This document shows, one piece after another, positions 40,569 through 50,376 of a DNA stretch of 64,000 bases (its first letter is position 1; the number at the start of each line of letters is the position of its first letter). Origin of the DNA: Saccharomycopsis crataegensis (lineage: Eukaryota > Ascomycota > Saccharomycetes > Ascoideales > Saccharomycopsidaceae); contig NW_027043829.1 in assembly GCF_037102585.1 (NCBI RefSeq), positions 2,418,001 to 2,482,000 of the forward strand, read 5' to 3'. The notes under the pieces were generated by a model. It searched no databases, was not told the origin of the DNA, and saw only the letters and a program-made list of their open reading frames with translations. Both the position numbers and the translations under genes were made by a program.

Positions 40569-41103
40569 TTGTTACCTTGTTATTCTCCGGAATAGACGTT
40601 CAAGCATGTTTTATTTTGTTTTGCTATCTTCTGTTTTGTGTTGTTTCTTTTGCAAATACTAGACATAATCTGTATATATATATATATGAAACCCTGTGGA
40701 ACTTTACTGTATGTCAGAAATACTACTATAACTTGATGTAAGAGTGAGAGAAGTTGTCACATGACAGGCCAATTTTTTTTAACAGAATGTTTGAGTTTTG
40801 TGCGCATTCACTTATGGTGAGGCCTCAGTCAAATTAATTAATTAATTAATTGTTTGGTTGCTTGAGATTATAGACATCGTGTTTGCTGTTGTTTTTCTCC
40901 TTCTATTATTATTCATTTTGCTGGTTTTCCTTTTTATCATTTCCTGTTGAATCGTTGATCTGCTGATATAAGTGGATCCCAACTACAACAGTAACTAACC
41001 TAATAGATTCATATCTCCACAAAATACCTTGATATCAAAAAATACAAAGAAAAAATAAAAACAACAACACAAGAACCCAATAACAAAGCCAATAATACTA
41101 AAA
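40569..41103. other. Intergenic region MRPS5/DJP1
   Basis: About 535 bases with a TA run (40674-40687) and an (AATT)n stretch (around 40833-40850). It contains the DJP1 promoter and an A-rich leader just before 41104. Confidence 0.6.
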
Positions 41104-42522
41104 ATGGTTGTCGATACTACATACTACAAGACATTGGAAGTGGAAGTCGATGCCAGTGCCCAACAAATCAAAAAGGCCTATCGTAAACTTTCATTGAAGT
41201 ACCATCCGGATAAAAACCCTGCTCCAGAGGCAAAAGAGAAGTTCCAGGACATAACAGCAGCTTACCAGGTGCTTTCTGATGAGCAACTAAGAGCAAAATA
41301 CGATAAATATGGTAAAGAATCCGCAGTGCCAGAACAAGGGTTTGAAGATCCGTCTGAATATTTTGCAATGATCTTTGGTGGGGAAGCATTCAAAGATTAT
41401 ATTGGGGAATTGACGTTGTTGAGGGATTTGGCAAAGACCACCGAATTGTCCCAAGAAGCTGAAGAGACCGCTACTGAGACCACTGGGAAGGAAGAATCTA
41501 GTAATAATAGTTCTGCCACAAATAATAATGAACCATCTAACTACTCCCAGCCACCGACCATGGCAAGATTAACTCTTGAAGATAAAGTAATACCAGAAAC
41601 TGGAAATCATCAGCAGACTCACTCTCCTCAGCATGTTTCTAACGATATCTCAATTGCTGAACAACAAAAAAAAGAAGAAGAAGAAAGAAAGAGAAAAATT
41701 GCCGAGAAGCAGAAAGAAGAGTTGAAGAAATATGAAGAAGAGGCCAGATTGAAAAAAGAAGAAACAAGAAAAGAGTTGGTGAATACCTTGATTTTGAAAT
41801 TGTCAATTTGGACCGAAAGTCCTATGGATAGAAATTGTGCCATGGCGTTTGAAGAAAAATACAAGGCCGAAGCAGAGTTACTCAAGATGGAATCTTTTGG
41901 TTTGGATATACTTCACACTGTTGGGGACGTCTATATTTCTAAAGGTACTATCTTCATTAAAAGTCAGAAATTTTTGGGAATGGGCGGGTTCTTCTCATCA
42001 GTTAAAGAAAAGGCAGGTGTGGTAAGTGATACTTTCAAGACCATTTCTTCAGCTTTGGATGCACAATCAACAATGGAAGAGTTCACAAAAATGCAAGAAA
42101 AGGAAGAAGGGATCCCCGAACCAACCCCTGAGGAAATTGCAGAAATGGAAAAATTGCTTATAGGTAAAGTGTTAGCCGCTGCTTGGCATGGATCGAAATT
42201 TGAAATTCAAGGTACCGTCAGAAGTGTTTGTGATTCTATACTATACGATAAGCAAGCACCGTTATCCAAGAGAATGGAAAGGGCTCAAGCTTTAGTCATA
42301 TTGGGGAAAGTTTTCAAAAAGACCACTAGAACTGCTGCTGAAAATGAAGAAGCCAGAGTTTTCGAGGAATTGGTGGCGGAGGCCCAAAAACACAAGGGTA
42401 GAAAACAGACCAAGAAAGCCAAAAAGGAAGAAAAGGATAAAGTTGCTGGAGGGGCTGCTGCTGATGCATTTGCTTCAGTTGCAGAAGACCATGATAATTT
42501 GAATGGGAGATCAGGAATTTGA
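41104..42522 (+). CDS. DJP1: Cytosolic J-protein Djp1 (peroxisomal/mitochondrial import)
   Basis: A 472-residue Hsp40 co-chaperone. The J domain occupies residues 1-75 with the HPD motif at 34-36, followed by the [25 protein letters not shown] segment and, after a charged coiled-coil linker (Lys/Glu-rich, 41670-41790), the DnaJ-X domain ([74 protein letters not shown]). These blocks are closer to Djp1 than to its relative Caj1. Djp1 assists peroxisomal matrix protein import and delivery of mitochondrial proteins from the ER surface. ATG at 41104 follows an A-rich leader. Confidence 0.92.
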   Translation: MVVDTTYYKTLEVEVDASAQQIKKAYRKLSLKYHPDKNPAPEAKEKFQDITAAYQVLSDEQLRAKYDKYGKESAVPEQGFEDPSEYFAMIFGGEAFKDYIGELTLLRDLAKTTELSQEAEETATETTGKEESSNNSSATNNNEPSNYSQPPTMARLTLEDKVIPETGNHQQTHSPQHVSNDISIAEQQKKEEEERKRKIAEKQKEELKKYEEEARLKKEETRKELVNTLILKLSIWTESPMDRNCAMAFEEKYKAEAELLKMESFGLDILHTVGDVYISKGTIFIKSQKFLGMGGFFSSVKEKAGVVSDTFKTISSALDAQSTMEEFTKMQEKEEGIPEPTPEEIAEMEKLLIGKVLAAAWHGSKFEIQGTVRSVCDSILYDKQAPLSKRMERAQALVILGKVFKKTTRTAAENEEARVFEELVAEAQKHKGRKQTKKAKKEEKDKVAGGAAADAFASVAEDHDNLNGRSGI

Positions 42523-43545
42523 CATATCTTTGGATCATCAATTTTTTTTTTTCTTCATCCCTCCTGTCTGTTTTATTTTTTTAACTTTTTTTTTTTCACA
42601 CACCATTAATAATGACCATTAGGGTCCCCTATATCTATAGCTTCTTTGTTATTCGTTTCTTTATTTATATATCGTTTTTCCACTTTTCGCATTTCAGTCT
42701 TTGTCGCGCTTTCACAAATCTACAAAGTCAATAAATAGCACACTTCCTTTGTGTAGTTATAATTATATATATCTAACGATTTTCTTACATTCTGAACTGA
42801 TCATAGATATTGAATAATATAATCATATATAGAGCAGTTAACGGCTAAAGAATAGTATGATTATTACTAGTGCTGTGTAACATATACCGCCAGTATTGTT
42901 CATTTATTCGCTAAGCATCTCGTAGTCTTATTATCTCCTGATCCTCATCTCATCAAACTATTCTTTTAGCTTTATTGCCCCTCTATTCTTATTATCTATT
43001 TGAAGTCTTACTGAATCATATATCACTCACACGTATGTTATCCTAAGAAATTCAAGTTAAATATCATATGCTGATATTACTGTAATGACTATTCGTATTT
43101 ATCATGATACCGATAGAGTTCTTTTTCATTAGCAGTTTAATCGAATGGATTAATACGACCTATAAGGATCATAAAGAGTCATCATTGTTAAGGCCTTTCA
43201 TTTTCATCATATCTGCCGGAGAGTGCTTATTTTCGTGCATGCTCTGTTTATATTATACACTACTACATACCACGATAATAATAATCAATAATATTTCTGC
43301 ATTCGATTTCTCTCTATCATCTAACCATATTACAATATCCAATAGAATCGGTGATGTGTGTGTCCAATCAATAGTGATGGTTATGGAGATCCCATATACT
43401 TGGCACAATGATTAAACACATCTTATAACAGGGAACGAAAAAAAGTTATATGAAAAAAAAAAAAAAAAAAACTGCTGCTGCTGCTATTCATATCGTATAT
43501 ATACCCATCAATACTTATTATATACCATAATGATTATATCCAACC
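42523..43545. other. Intergenic region upstream of F-box/LRR copy 2
   Basis: About 1 kb of AT-rich DNA with poly(T) near 42541 and 42586 and a run of A followed by (CTG)n at 43453-43484. A 103-codon ORF (43104-43415) is hydrophobic and low-complexity and I do not support it. The ATG at 43530 lies out of frame 16 bases before the gene start. Confidence 0.5.
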
Positions 43546-45345
43546 ATGCTATCAAATACTACGATCCCTTCATCAATTCTACTGCTCCCGCTGGAACTCG
43601 TCCTCGTGATATTCAACTATGTGAATGATTATTCCCAACTTTTGAAACTTCGTGCAGCATTCCAACATCACAAGAACCTCTCGGGACTTGTTGAATGCAT
43701 TGACTCGATTGTCTTTGCGAAAATCGTGGTTTCTTCGGCTGATGACCATCGACATAATTTGCATAGTTTTGTTAGATGTGATCTGTTTAATTTGTCTACC
43801 AGTAATGATGACACCCAACCCTCCATGATGTGGGTGCATACCACAAAAGAACGAAATCTATCAAAGATTATTACCACGAATCAAACTTGTCATCCTTTGT
43901 TAATTGACTTTAGTGACCCCGTGGAATTATCACCTTTCAAACCTTACATCAGAGAAATAGCCATCAACCCCACCCCAGTGCTTGAAAATCAGGGCTGGGA
44001 AGAAGATTCTCATGATCGACAACAACAGCAACATGGCGGCATGAAATTTGTGGAGTTTATCAACAGTTTGCCTAGCTTGATGTCATTGAAAATAAATCAG
44101 ACACTATCCATGAATATCAATGTTCCAATACGGCATTTAGATATTGGCAATCTTGGAAATTTAGATTATTTAAATCTATCGCAACTAAGGACATTGAAAT
44201 CTCAGGTACGCCAATCGCTAGATCCTTATGACTTACCATTGCTAACTGATGTCACTTATACTTTACAAAATCTCAACGTCAATGGTTTCCATTGGTCCAG
44301 CTCGGGCCAGCTTGAACGGTTGAATATCCAGTGTATGATCGGTCAAGTAATCATCAACAATTTCACTAACCGATACTTGCCGTGCCTAAAGAAGATTTCC
44401 ATTACCAGCAAGATGTTTGCCCAAAGACGACCGAAATTGTACCTTGTTGATCCTTGGGATCTCTCTACATTGACCCATTTGACAATATCTCAAGCTGTAT
44501 TAGACCCTGCATCACCAATATCAAAGATACTTAATGGTACATCCAATTTACAAGAGTTGAAATTGGATAATGTCGATCTTAAATCAATAAACTACTTGAA
44601 TCTTTCAGAATTTACTAAATTGAAGAAACTTTGCTTATCTTCTAATCCACTACCAAATTTCGAAGGAATTGAGTTGGCGGGTCTGGATCTTGAATATTTG
44701 GAAATTAAGCATTGCAAAGTCACCGAGATCCCGAAATTTCATCATGATGGTGGCCATCCTCCCCTTACTTCACAATTTCCAAAATTACATACTGTGAATT
44801 TTTCAGATTCGCAAATCTCCAAGATCAGAAACCTTCAAACGTTAACCAATTTAAAATCGTTGAACTTATCATTGGGGAATATTTCTGAGGTAGAGAACTT
44901 GGAATCCTTGATAAACCTCGAAGAATTGATCGTTTCCACAAACCAAATCTCAAAGATTGATAATATTAGATTGCCGAAACTTAAAGTGTTAAATTTGGCT
45001 AATAATTTCATTAGTAGAATTGAGAACTTAGACCAGGCCCCAATGCTTCAACAATTAGATCTCCTGAATAATAGGATTTCTCGGATCGAAAATTTGGACT
45101 TTGGTTTATCCAATCTTGAGGTTTTATCATTGAATAAAAACAAATTGATTAAAGATATAGGACGCTTGCAACATTTGAAAAAATTGAAAAAATTGGGATT
45201 GGCAAGATTGGGAGTAGTTACGGGATCTGACGCGATCAATAAAATCACCAAAGATAATACCGAGGTAGAGGTAGAACTTTGGGGAACAATTTTTGAAGAC
45301 AGGCTTGAATATGGAAGGGGAAAGGTCAAGAGATTGAAAAGATAA
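43546..45345 (+). CDS. F-box-like / SDS22-type leucine-rich-repeat protein (copy 2)
   Basis: A 599-residue protein of the same architecture as the one at 155-1957. The N-terminal F-box-like segment is ILLLPLELVLVIFNYVND; two of its Leu are encoded by CTG and would be Ser under a CUG-Ser code, giving the very typical F-box start LSLPSELVLVIF. The C-terminal ~250 residues are regular SDS22-like repeats (LKSLNLSLGNISEVENLESL, LKVLNLANNFISRIENL, LEVLSLNKNKL). The two copies differ widely outside the motifs, so the duplication is old or the family evolves fast. Possible SCF adaptor; no substrate inferred. Plus-strand, isolated. Confidence 0.78.
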   Translation: MLSNTTIPSSILLLPLELVLVIFNYVNDYSQLLKLRAAFQHHKNLSGLVECIDSIVFAKIVVSSADDHRHNLHSFVRCDLFNLSTSNDDTQPSMMWVHTTKERNLSKIITTNQTCHPLLIDFSDPVELSPFKPYIREIAINPTPVLENQGWEEDSHDRQQQQHGGMKFVEFINSLPSLMSLKINQTLSMNINVPIRHLDIGNLGNLDYLNLSQLRTLKSQVRQSLDPYDLPLLTDVTYTLQNLNVNGFHWSSSGQLERLNIQCMIGQVIINNFTNRYLPCLKKISITSKMFAQRRPKLYLVDPWDLSTLTHLTISQAVLDPASPISKILNGTSNLQELKLDNVDLKSINYLNLSEFTKLKKLCLSSNPLPNFEGIELAGLDLEYLEIKHCKVTEIPKFHHDGGHPPLTSQFPKLHTVNFSDSQISKIRNLQTLTNLKSLNLSLGNISEVENLESLINLEELIVSTNQISKIDNIRLPKLKVLNLANNFISRIENLDQAPMLQQLDLLNNRISRIENLDFGLSNLEVLSLNKNKLIKDIGRLQHLKKLKKLGLARLGVVTGSDAINKITKDNTEVEVELWGTIFEDRLEYGRGKVKRLKR

Positions 45346-47346
45346 GAAGTAGGGGGTTTAAAACAAATTCCCTTTCTGTGTATTATGAATTCTTTACAAT
45401 TAGTTCTTATATTGTGGAAGATTTTTTTTTTTTTTTTTTCGAGCCTAAAATATGGCTTATCATAAATTTCTTTAAACTCTGTAATATTTGACACTTCAGC
45501 CTAATCATAGAACCTCTCTCTATTACTATTATTCCATATTGGGTAAATATCGTCAACCAAATCATCCTAGATTTAATTGAGTAATTCTTGCGGAGTTTTC
45601 AAATGTGTTTGGACGAATCTTTCTTCGAAGAGTAAACATACGCTGGTGATATACAAACGGAACCTGGACTACTACTTTCATGGATAGATAAATCGGTAAT
45701 GGTTTGCTTATCAGTGCAAGTAGATACTACTAACTTCAATAAGTACCGTATGGCAGGCACCATAAGATTTCCTAATCGAGCGAATTTTACAATAAAGGAT
45801 GGCTAAAATCCTATAATAACTCAGATTAGTAAATTATATAGTTGAGTAGTGAAGCAGAACAATGAATATTGACTTGACGGAGCCGAAAGAATCTTATCAT
45901 AGTAAATGAGCTCGGCTAATGATTCCAATGATCCTGTCATTGCTGATGCACTGAACAATTCAACTACTCTGTCTGATTGGGCTTCTACTGCTACTGCTAA
46001 TCAACAAGCGGGTGACACTCACTAACTAGCTCAGCTAGTGACTCCCATCATCACTTTTCAGTGACACCAAGAAAAGTGAAAACGGAAATGCATCCCATCA
46101 TGCAATAGTTAGTTAGAACTTAACTTGGGCTTTAAATTTACTGTGAGAAACACCCAGGCCCACTGCACAAAAGTCACAGGAGTGAGCGTCTAGAGACCAG
46201 AATTCCATGCAAGTATCATACACACTTTTTTGAACGTCAGCTTTTTTTTTTTCTTGACAAAATCGACAGTTCTGGAGCTGGAAAATATTCTTATTCGGTA
46301 ATAAATGATTACTAAGGGGTGGCTCACACTCTCAAAGATTGAGTGGTCAAAGTTATACCTGGATCGGATGATATGTATGATAAGAAGATGTTTCTACTGG
46401 CAAAACATGCCTGGATACCGTAATGAATGACAGTATGAAGAGGTGGTATATAATAACACCCCTAGAATTGCGGAATTTTTCTATTGGTCGGTCACCAAGG
46501 GAAAAAGTAACAAAAGACCCGTATTTATCTAACTAGCATTAGTGTGTGATAGACAGTTCCCACTATCATTCATTATTAGTATATGATGGATAGCTTATTA
46601 TGCAAAATAAATAAATTGCCGATTTTGTAAAATAAAATTTACTATCAAAATATCAAATTCTTTAAAACAACTCTATTTTGGTAAAAGACAAAAAATAAAT
46701 ATAGAATAAACAAGGGATAATACTTATAATAATAATAATAATAATAGTAACAAACAGAAGTGAAATTGTAACAAGAATCTAAAGACGCTGCAAACAAAAT
46801 TCTAAAGTAATTTCTTTTCTTTTTCTTTTTTTTTCTTCTAAATTGATAACGCAATAATAATAAAAACAAGTGATAGTTAAAACAGGATCATCAAAAAAAA
46901 GAAAAAATCAAAAGTAGGAAAAGATTGGATAGTGTTCACGACTTAGAAAAAAGCAACAGACGGAGGTGAAAAAGAAAATGAGAGCTAAACAAACAAATAA
47001 AATAAAATAGGAAAAAAAAAAAAAAAGAAAACGGGAAAGAAAAATAGATGATGAAATAAGAAAATAGTGTAATGAAGTTGAAGTATCAGCTTATAAGGAG
47101 AGGAAAAAGCTGGATAAAAGGTATTTTGAGTGAGGTTCTTATTGATCCTTGATCAGAAGAAAGCCCCACAAAGTAAAATTGAAGAAAAGATTTTGTCAGT
47201 TTTGGTTTTATTCACTTGAAGCAAAACAAACCCACCAACGACGCGAAACAAAGAAATAATGACAAAAGGAATGTGAGAAATAGTTGGGATATTAGCTTTA
47301 GTTTGGACGAGAACTAATAAATGCACAGGATATATAATATATTTTA
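45346..47346. other. 2-kb intergenic region between F-box/LRR copy 2 and MSB2
   Basis: Convergent 3' region. It includes poly(T) (45422-45440), an (AAT)n run (46727-46745), A-rich DNA (46960-47060) and a 39-codon Ser/Thr/Asn-rich ORF listed separately. The segment GCTCGGCTAATGATTCC (45909) is imperfectly repeated at 46028 as GCTCAGCTAGTGACTCC. No other gene seen. Confidence 0.5.
45906..46025 (+). CDS. Possible 39-residue Ser/Thr/Asn-rich micro-ORF
   Basis: ATG to TAA encoding 39 residues rich in Ser, Thr, Asn, Asp and Ala, opening with MSSANDSNDPVIADA. A stop codon lies immediately upstream in frame. Two CTG codons would be Ser under a CUG-Ser code, making it still richer in Ser. It stands out against the AT-rich surroundings but has no recognised homologue; it may be a remnant of a mucin-type gene or chance. 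Confidence 0.2.
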   Translation: MSSANDSNDPVIADALNNSTTLSDWASTATANQQAGDTH

Positions 47347-50300
47347 TCATATCCATCCTTCTTCCAATGGATTGGTCATTTGAGGAATGATGGTGGCAAC
47401 ATCTTCTTCGTCTTCTCTTCCTTCTCTTCCAAGCATATCCCATTCGTCTTCGTCACTGTTGTAATATTCATCGTCACTTCCTTCTTCTTCACTACTTTCA
47501 TCAAACCCGTAAACTTCTTCCGTTACCACTCCTGGAGCAACATTGAATTCACTATCACCACTATTTGTTAGATATGATCTGAACGAAGCATAACTCATTC
47601 TTCTATCTAATGAGTGGTTTGCAGGCAAGTATGCTGGGTTAACAAGAACTTTCTTTTCTTCTTCCGCCATGGCCGCTTTTTCAGCAGTGGCGATCGATTC
47701 AGCGTCTTCTTCCGCCAATGGTAAGATGATATTACCATGTTGTTCGGTACTGAAAGGTAAGGCACCTTTACGTTGTTTATAGATTCTGAAACCCACCAAC
47801 AACACACTAATGTAGACAGCGGCAGAAATACCCGAGGTGGTACCAACGACTCCCAATTTCTTGTTAGCGGTGGCGGCAGAATCTTGAACAGAGTCGAAAG
47901 ATCCATAAGATGAAGATGGTAACCCTTCACTTGAGCCGGAGACTTGGACAACTGAAGTATCCAGAGCAGTGGCCGCCGAAGAAGTCGAAGTCGAGGTTTC
48001 AAGCCCCACTAATGGAATATTCACATCGATCAATTGGGCCAAGGAGTTTTCGGTGGCATCAGGATTATAATAAAAGCTGGATGATGGAGTTTGCAAAGAT
48101 TGGTTCAAAGCCGAGATCCAGTCTTTTGGGAAATAAACTTCGGCAATTGTCACGATATAGTTCAAAGAAGGAGATTGGAATGGCACCAATTGTTTGACAC
48201 TGACTTTAGAAGTATCACTGAATTGATAAGATAAAGTGGATGGCAAGTATTGGAACACTTGAGCCGAGGCTAAAGAGTGAGCAACGACAAAAGGATAGTT
48301 CAAGCCTGCTTTGAAACCAATGGTGATAATGGTGTAGTTTTCAGAAACTTCCATTTGAGTAGCTGGGGCAATGGCATTTGGCAATTGAGGAGTACTAGAA
48401 GTTGCACTAGCAGAAGTAGCAGAAGTGGTATCAGATTCAATTGATGATGGAACCCAATTGGAACTAGAAGACGAGGTGCCAATAGTAGTAGTTTGAGATG
48501 ATTTAGAGGCCAATGCACTAGAAAGGGCAACGGTGGTGGCCACAAAAGTACCAGAAGATGGTGAGAAAATCACCACCGATTGTTGGCTGGAACTGGTAGA
48601 GCTTGGAGCAACAGTAATGGCGCTGGAGGATGAACTGAAAGATGCGGTATCAGTAGTCAAAGTAGCGGCACTGTTAACAGAAGTGGAGCCAAGAATGGTA
48701 GTACTGGAGAGTTCAGAAGTTGACACTCCGATGGCAGAAGAGACAGTAGGAGCGCTGGAACTTTCACTAATAGTATTAGAGATAACGCTGGATAAAGTGC
48801 TCATTGAGGCACTAGAGGTAGTGACGGCAGCACTTGAGGCTTCAGTTGACAAAATAGAAGCAGTATCGATTGAGCTAACAGTACTACTCAACCCGGTTGC
48901 TGCACTAGAAGAGACAATACTTGATGAAGAAAGTTCACTAGAGGCTACACTAGCAGTAGATGTAATGGCGATAGATGAATCAGTGGTGGTAGGCAAAGAG
49001 CTTGTGGATGCCAATGATGAAGCTGTTTCGCTGCTAAGAATTGTCACTGATGAAGAAGCGGTGAGAGCAGAAGAAGAGCTAGCGACTTCCGAAGTGGACG
49101 CAGTTACAGAGGAGGAAACATCTGAAGAGGTGGCAATCACGGAAGTGGATGCAGTCTCTGAGGAAGTTGGAATCACTGAAGAGGTAGCAGTTTCAGAAGA
49201 ACTTGAAATTACTGATGAACTGGCGATTGCAGAGGACGACGCAGTTAAGTCAGAAGAGGTTGCAATCACAGATGAAGAAGTAATTTCAGAAGAGGTAGCC
49301 ACAGATGAAGTGGAAGCGATTTCAGAAGAGGTAGCCACAGATGAAGTGGAAGCGATTTCAGATGAAGTAGCCACAGATGAAGTAGAAGCGATTTCAGATG
49401 AAGTAGCCACAGATGAAGTGGAAGCGATTTCAGATGAAGTAGCCACAGATGAAGTGGAAGCGATTTCAGAAGAGGTAGCCACAGATGAAGTGGAAGCGAT
49501 TTCAGAAGAGGTAGCCACAGAGGAAGTGGAAGCGATTTCAGAAGAGGTAGCCACAGATGAAGTGGAAGCGATTTCAGAAGAGGTAGCCACAGAGGAAGAA
49601 GTAGTAGCGGCTACAGAAGAAGTAGAGGCAACTTCAGAAGAGGAAGTGGCAGCTGCGGCTGAAGTGGAGGTAACAACATCAGAAGAGGTAGCAGCTGCGA
49701 TTGAAGAGGAAGAAGCAACATCAGAAGAGGTAGCGGCCACAGTAGAGGAAGAAGTAACTTCAGAAGAGGTAGCGGCAACAGATGATGAAGTAGCTTCAGA
49801 AGAGGTAGCAGCCACGGTAGAGGAGGTAGTAACATCAGAAGAGGTAGCAGCAACAGATGATGAAGTAGTAGCCTCAGAAGATGAAGATGTGGCGGTACTT
49901 GGATAAGAAGTGGTGGCTTCCACTGTTGTGGTTGTTGAAGGGGTACTGGAAGTGGTTTCTGAAGCAGATGTTGTGGTGGTGGTATCAGAAGAAGTTGAAC
50001 TGGAATCAGAAAGAGTTGAAGTGGTAGTGCCATCGACTACCAAAGTTTCAGAGCCAGAAGTTGTTGTGTATTCTGAGGTTGATTCTTGAGATGTGGTTGA
50101 AGAGGCCAGAACATAGAGAGTGGTAGCCACGGCATCTCCGAGGTTACTGGATTGTTGCACTGAAGAAGTAGTAGAGATGACTGTATCGTTGGCAGCAGCA
50201 CCTTGTTCAACAGAATCTCTCTTTTTCACTGCCTTTGCAATAAGACGGTTAAAGTACGCGTTTTCTTCATTGCCTTCATTCTGGAGATCTAGGTTATTGC

Positions 50301-50376
50301 CAAATAGGTTTTGAAGATTCAACGCAGAAGCCAAAGATATACAGGCCAACAATGCGGTAGATCTGACAAGGACCAT
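47347..50376 (-). CDS. MSB2: Signalling mucin Msb2 (osmosensor upstream of Cdc42/MAPK)
   Basis: Plasma-membrane mucin that signals to the filamentous-growth and HOG pathways. 1009 residues: signal peptide (MVLVRSTALLACISLASA), a long Ser/Thr/Ala-rich O-glycosylated region (~residues 65-680) with a perfect-to-near-perfect 12-residue repeat (SSVATSSEIAST), then the Hkr1-Msb2 homology domain (YTIITIGFKAGLNYPFVVAHSLASAQVFQYLPSTLSYQF, VTIAEVYFPKDWISAL), one membrane span (VYISVLLVGFRIY, ~848-866) followed by KQRKG, and a ~143-residue cytoplasmic tail that becomes very acidic (SDDEYYNSDEDEWD). Cleavage between mucin and membrane part is known for the family. ATG at 50376. A ~3-kb non-coding region lies upstream. 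Confidence 0.9.
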   Translation of the reverse strand: MVLVRSTALLACISLASALNLQNLFGNNLDLQNEGNEENAYFNRLIAKAVKKRDSVEQGAAANDTVISTTSSVQQSSNLGDAVATTLYVLASSTTSQESTSEYTTTSGSETLVVDGTTTSTLSDSSSTSSDTTTTTSASETTSSTPSTTTTVEATTSYPSTATSSSSEATTSSSVAATSSDVTTSSTVAATSSEATSSSVAATSSEVTSSSTVAATSSDVASSSSIAAATSSDVVTSTSAAAATSSSEVASTSSVAATTSSSVATSSEIASTSSVATSSEIASTSSVATSSEIASTSSVATSSEIASTSSVATSSEIASTSSVATSSEIASTSSVATSSEIASTSSVATSSEIASTSSVATSSEITSSSVIATSSDLTASSSAIASSSVISSSSETATSSVIPTSSETASTSVIATSSDVSSSVTASTSEVASSSSALTASSSVTILSSETASSLASTSSLPTTTDSSIAITSTASVASSELSSSSIVSSSAATGLSSTVSSIDTASILSTEASSAAVTTSSASMSTLSSVISNTISESSSAPTVSSAIGVSTSELSSTTILGSTSVNSAATLTTDTASFSSSSSAITVAPSSTSSSQQSVVIFSPSSGTFVATTVALSSALASKSSQTTTIGTSSSSSNWVPSSIESDTTSATSASATSSTPQLPNAIAPATQMEVSENYTIITIGFKAGLNYPFVVAHSLASAQVFQYLPSTLSYQFSDTSKVSVKQLVPFQSPSLNYIVTIAEVYFPKDWISALNQSLQTPSSSFYYNPDATENSLAQLIDVNIPLVGLETSTSTSSAATALDTSVVQVSGSSEGLPSSSYGSFDSVQDSAATANKKLGVVGTTSGISAAVYISVLLVGFRIYKQRKGALPFSTEQHGNIILPLAEEDAESIATAEKAAMAEEEKKVLVNPAYLPANHSLDRRMSYASFRSYLTNSGDSEFNVAPGVVTEEVYGFDESSEEEGSDDEYYNSDEDEWDMLGREGREDEEDVATIIPQMTNPLEEGWI
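49295..49594 (-). repeat. 36-bp coding minisatellite in MSB2
   Basis: Eight full copies plus a partial copy of a 36-bp unit, starting at 49295, 49331, 49367, 49403, 49439, 49475, 49511, 49547 and 49583 (plus-strand marker GTAGCCACAGA). It encodes the 12-residue unit SSVATSSEIAST with few substitutions, mostly third-position (GAAGAG/GATGAA, GTGG/GTAG). Confidence 0.95.

Noticed and set aside
43104-43415. A 103-codon hydrophobic ORF upstream of F-box/LRR copy 2
   Set aside because: Its hydrophobic stretches come from AT-rich repeats (ATA/ATT runs); no signal, domain or conserved motif.
48533-49906. A 457-codon Glu-rich ORF antisense to MSB2
   Set aside because: It opens with GTG and is the complement of the Ser/Thr repeats (EEVATDEVEAIS-like units mirror SSVATSSEIAST); MSB2 has signal peptide, conserved domain and membrane span on the other strand.
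49611-50033. A Leu/Pro-rich ORF in another frame of MSB2
   Set aside because: Low-complexity shadow of the repetitive mucin sequence.
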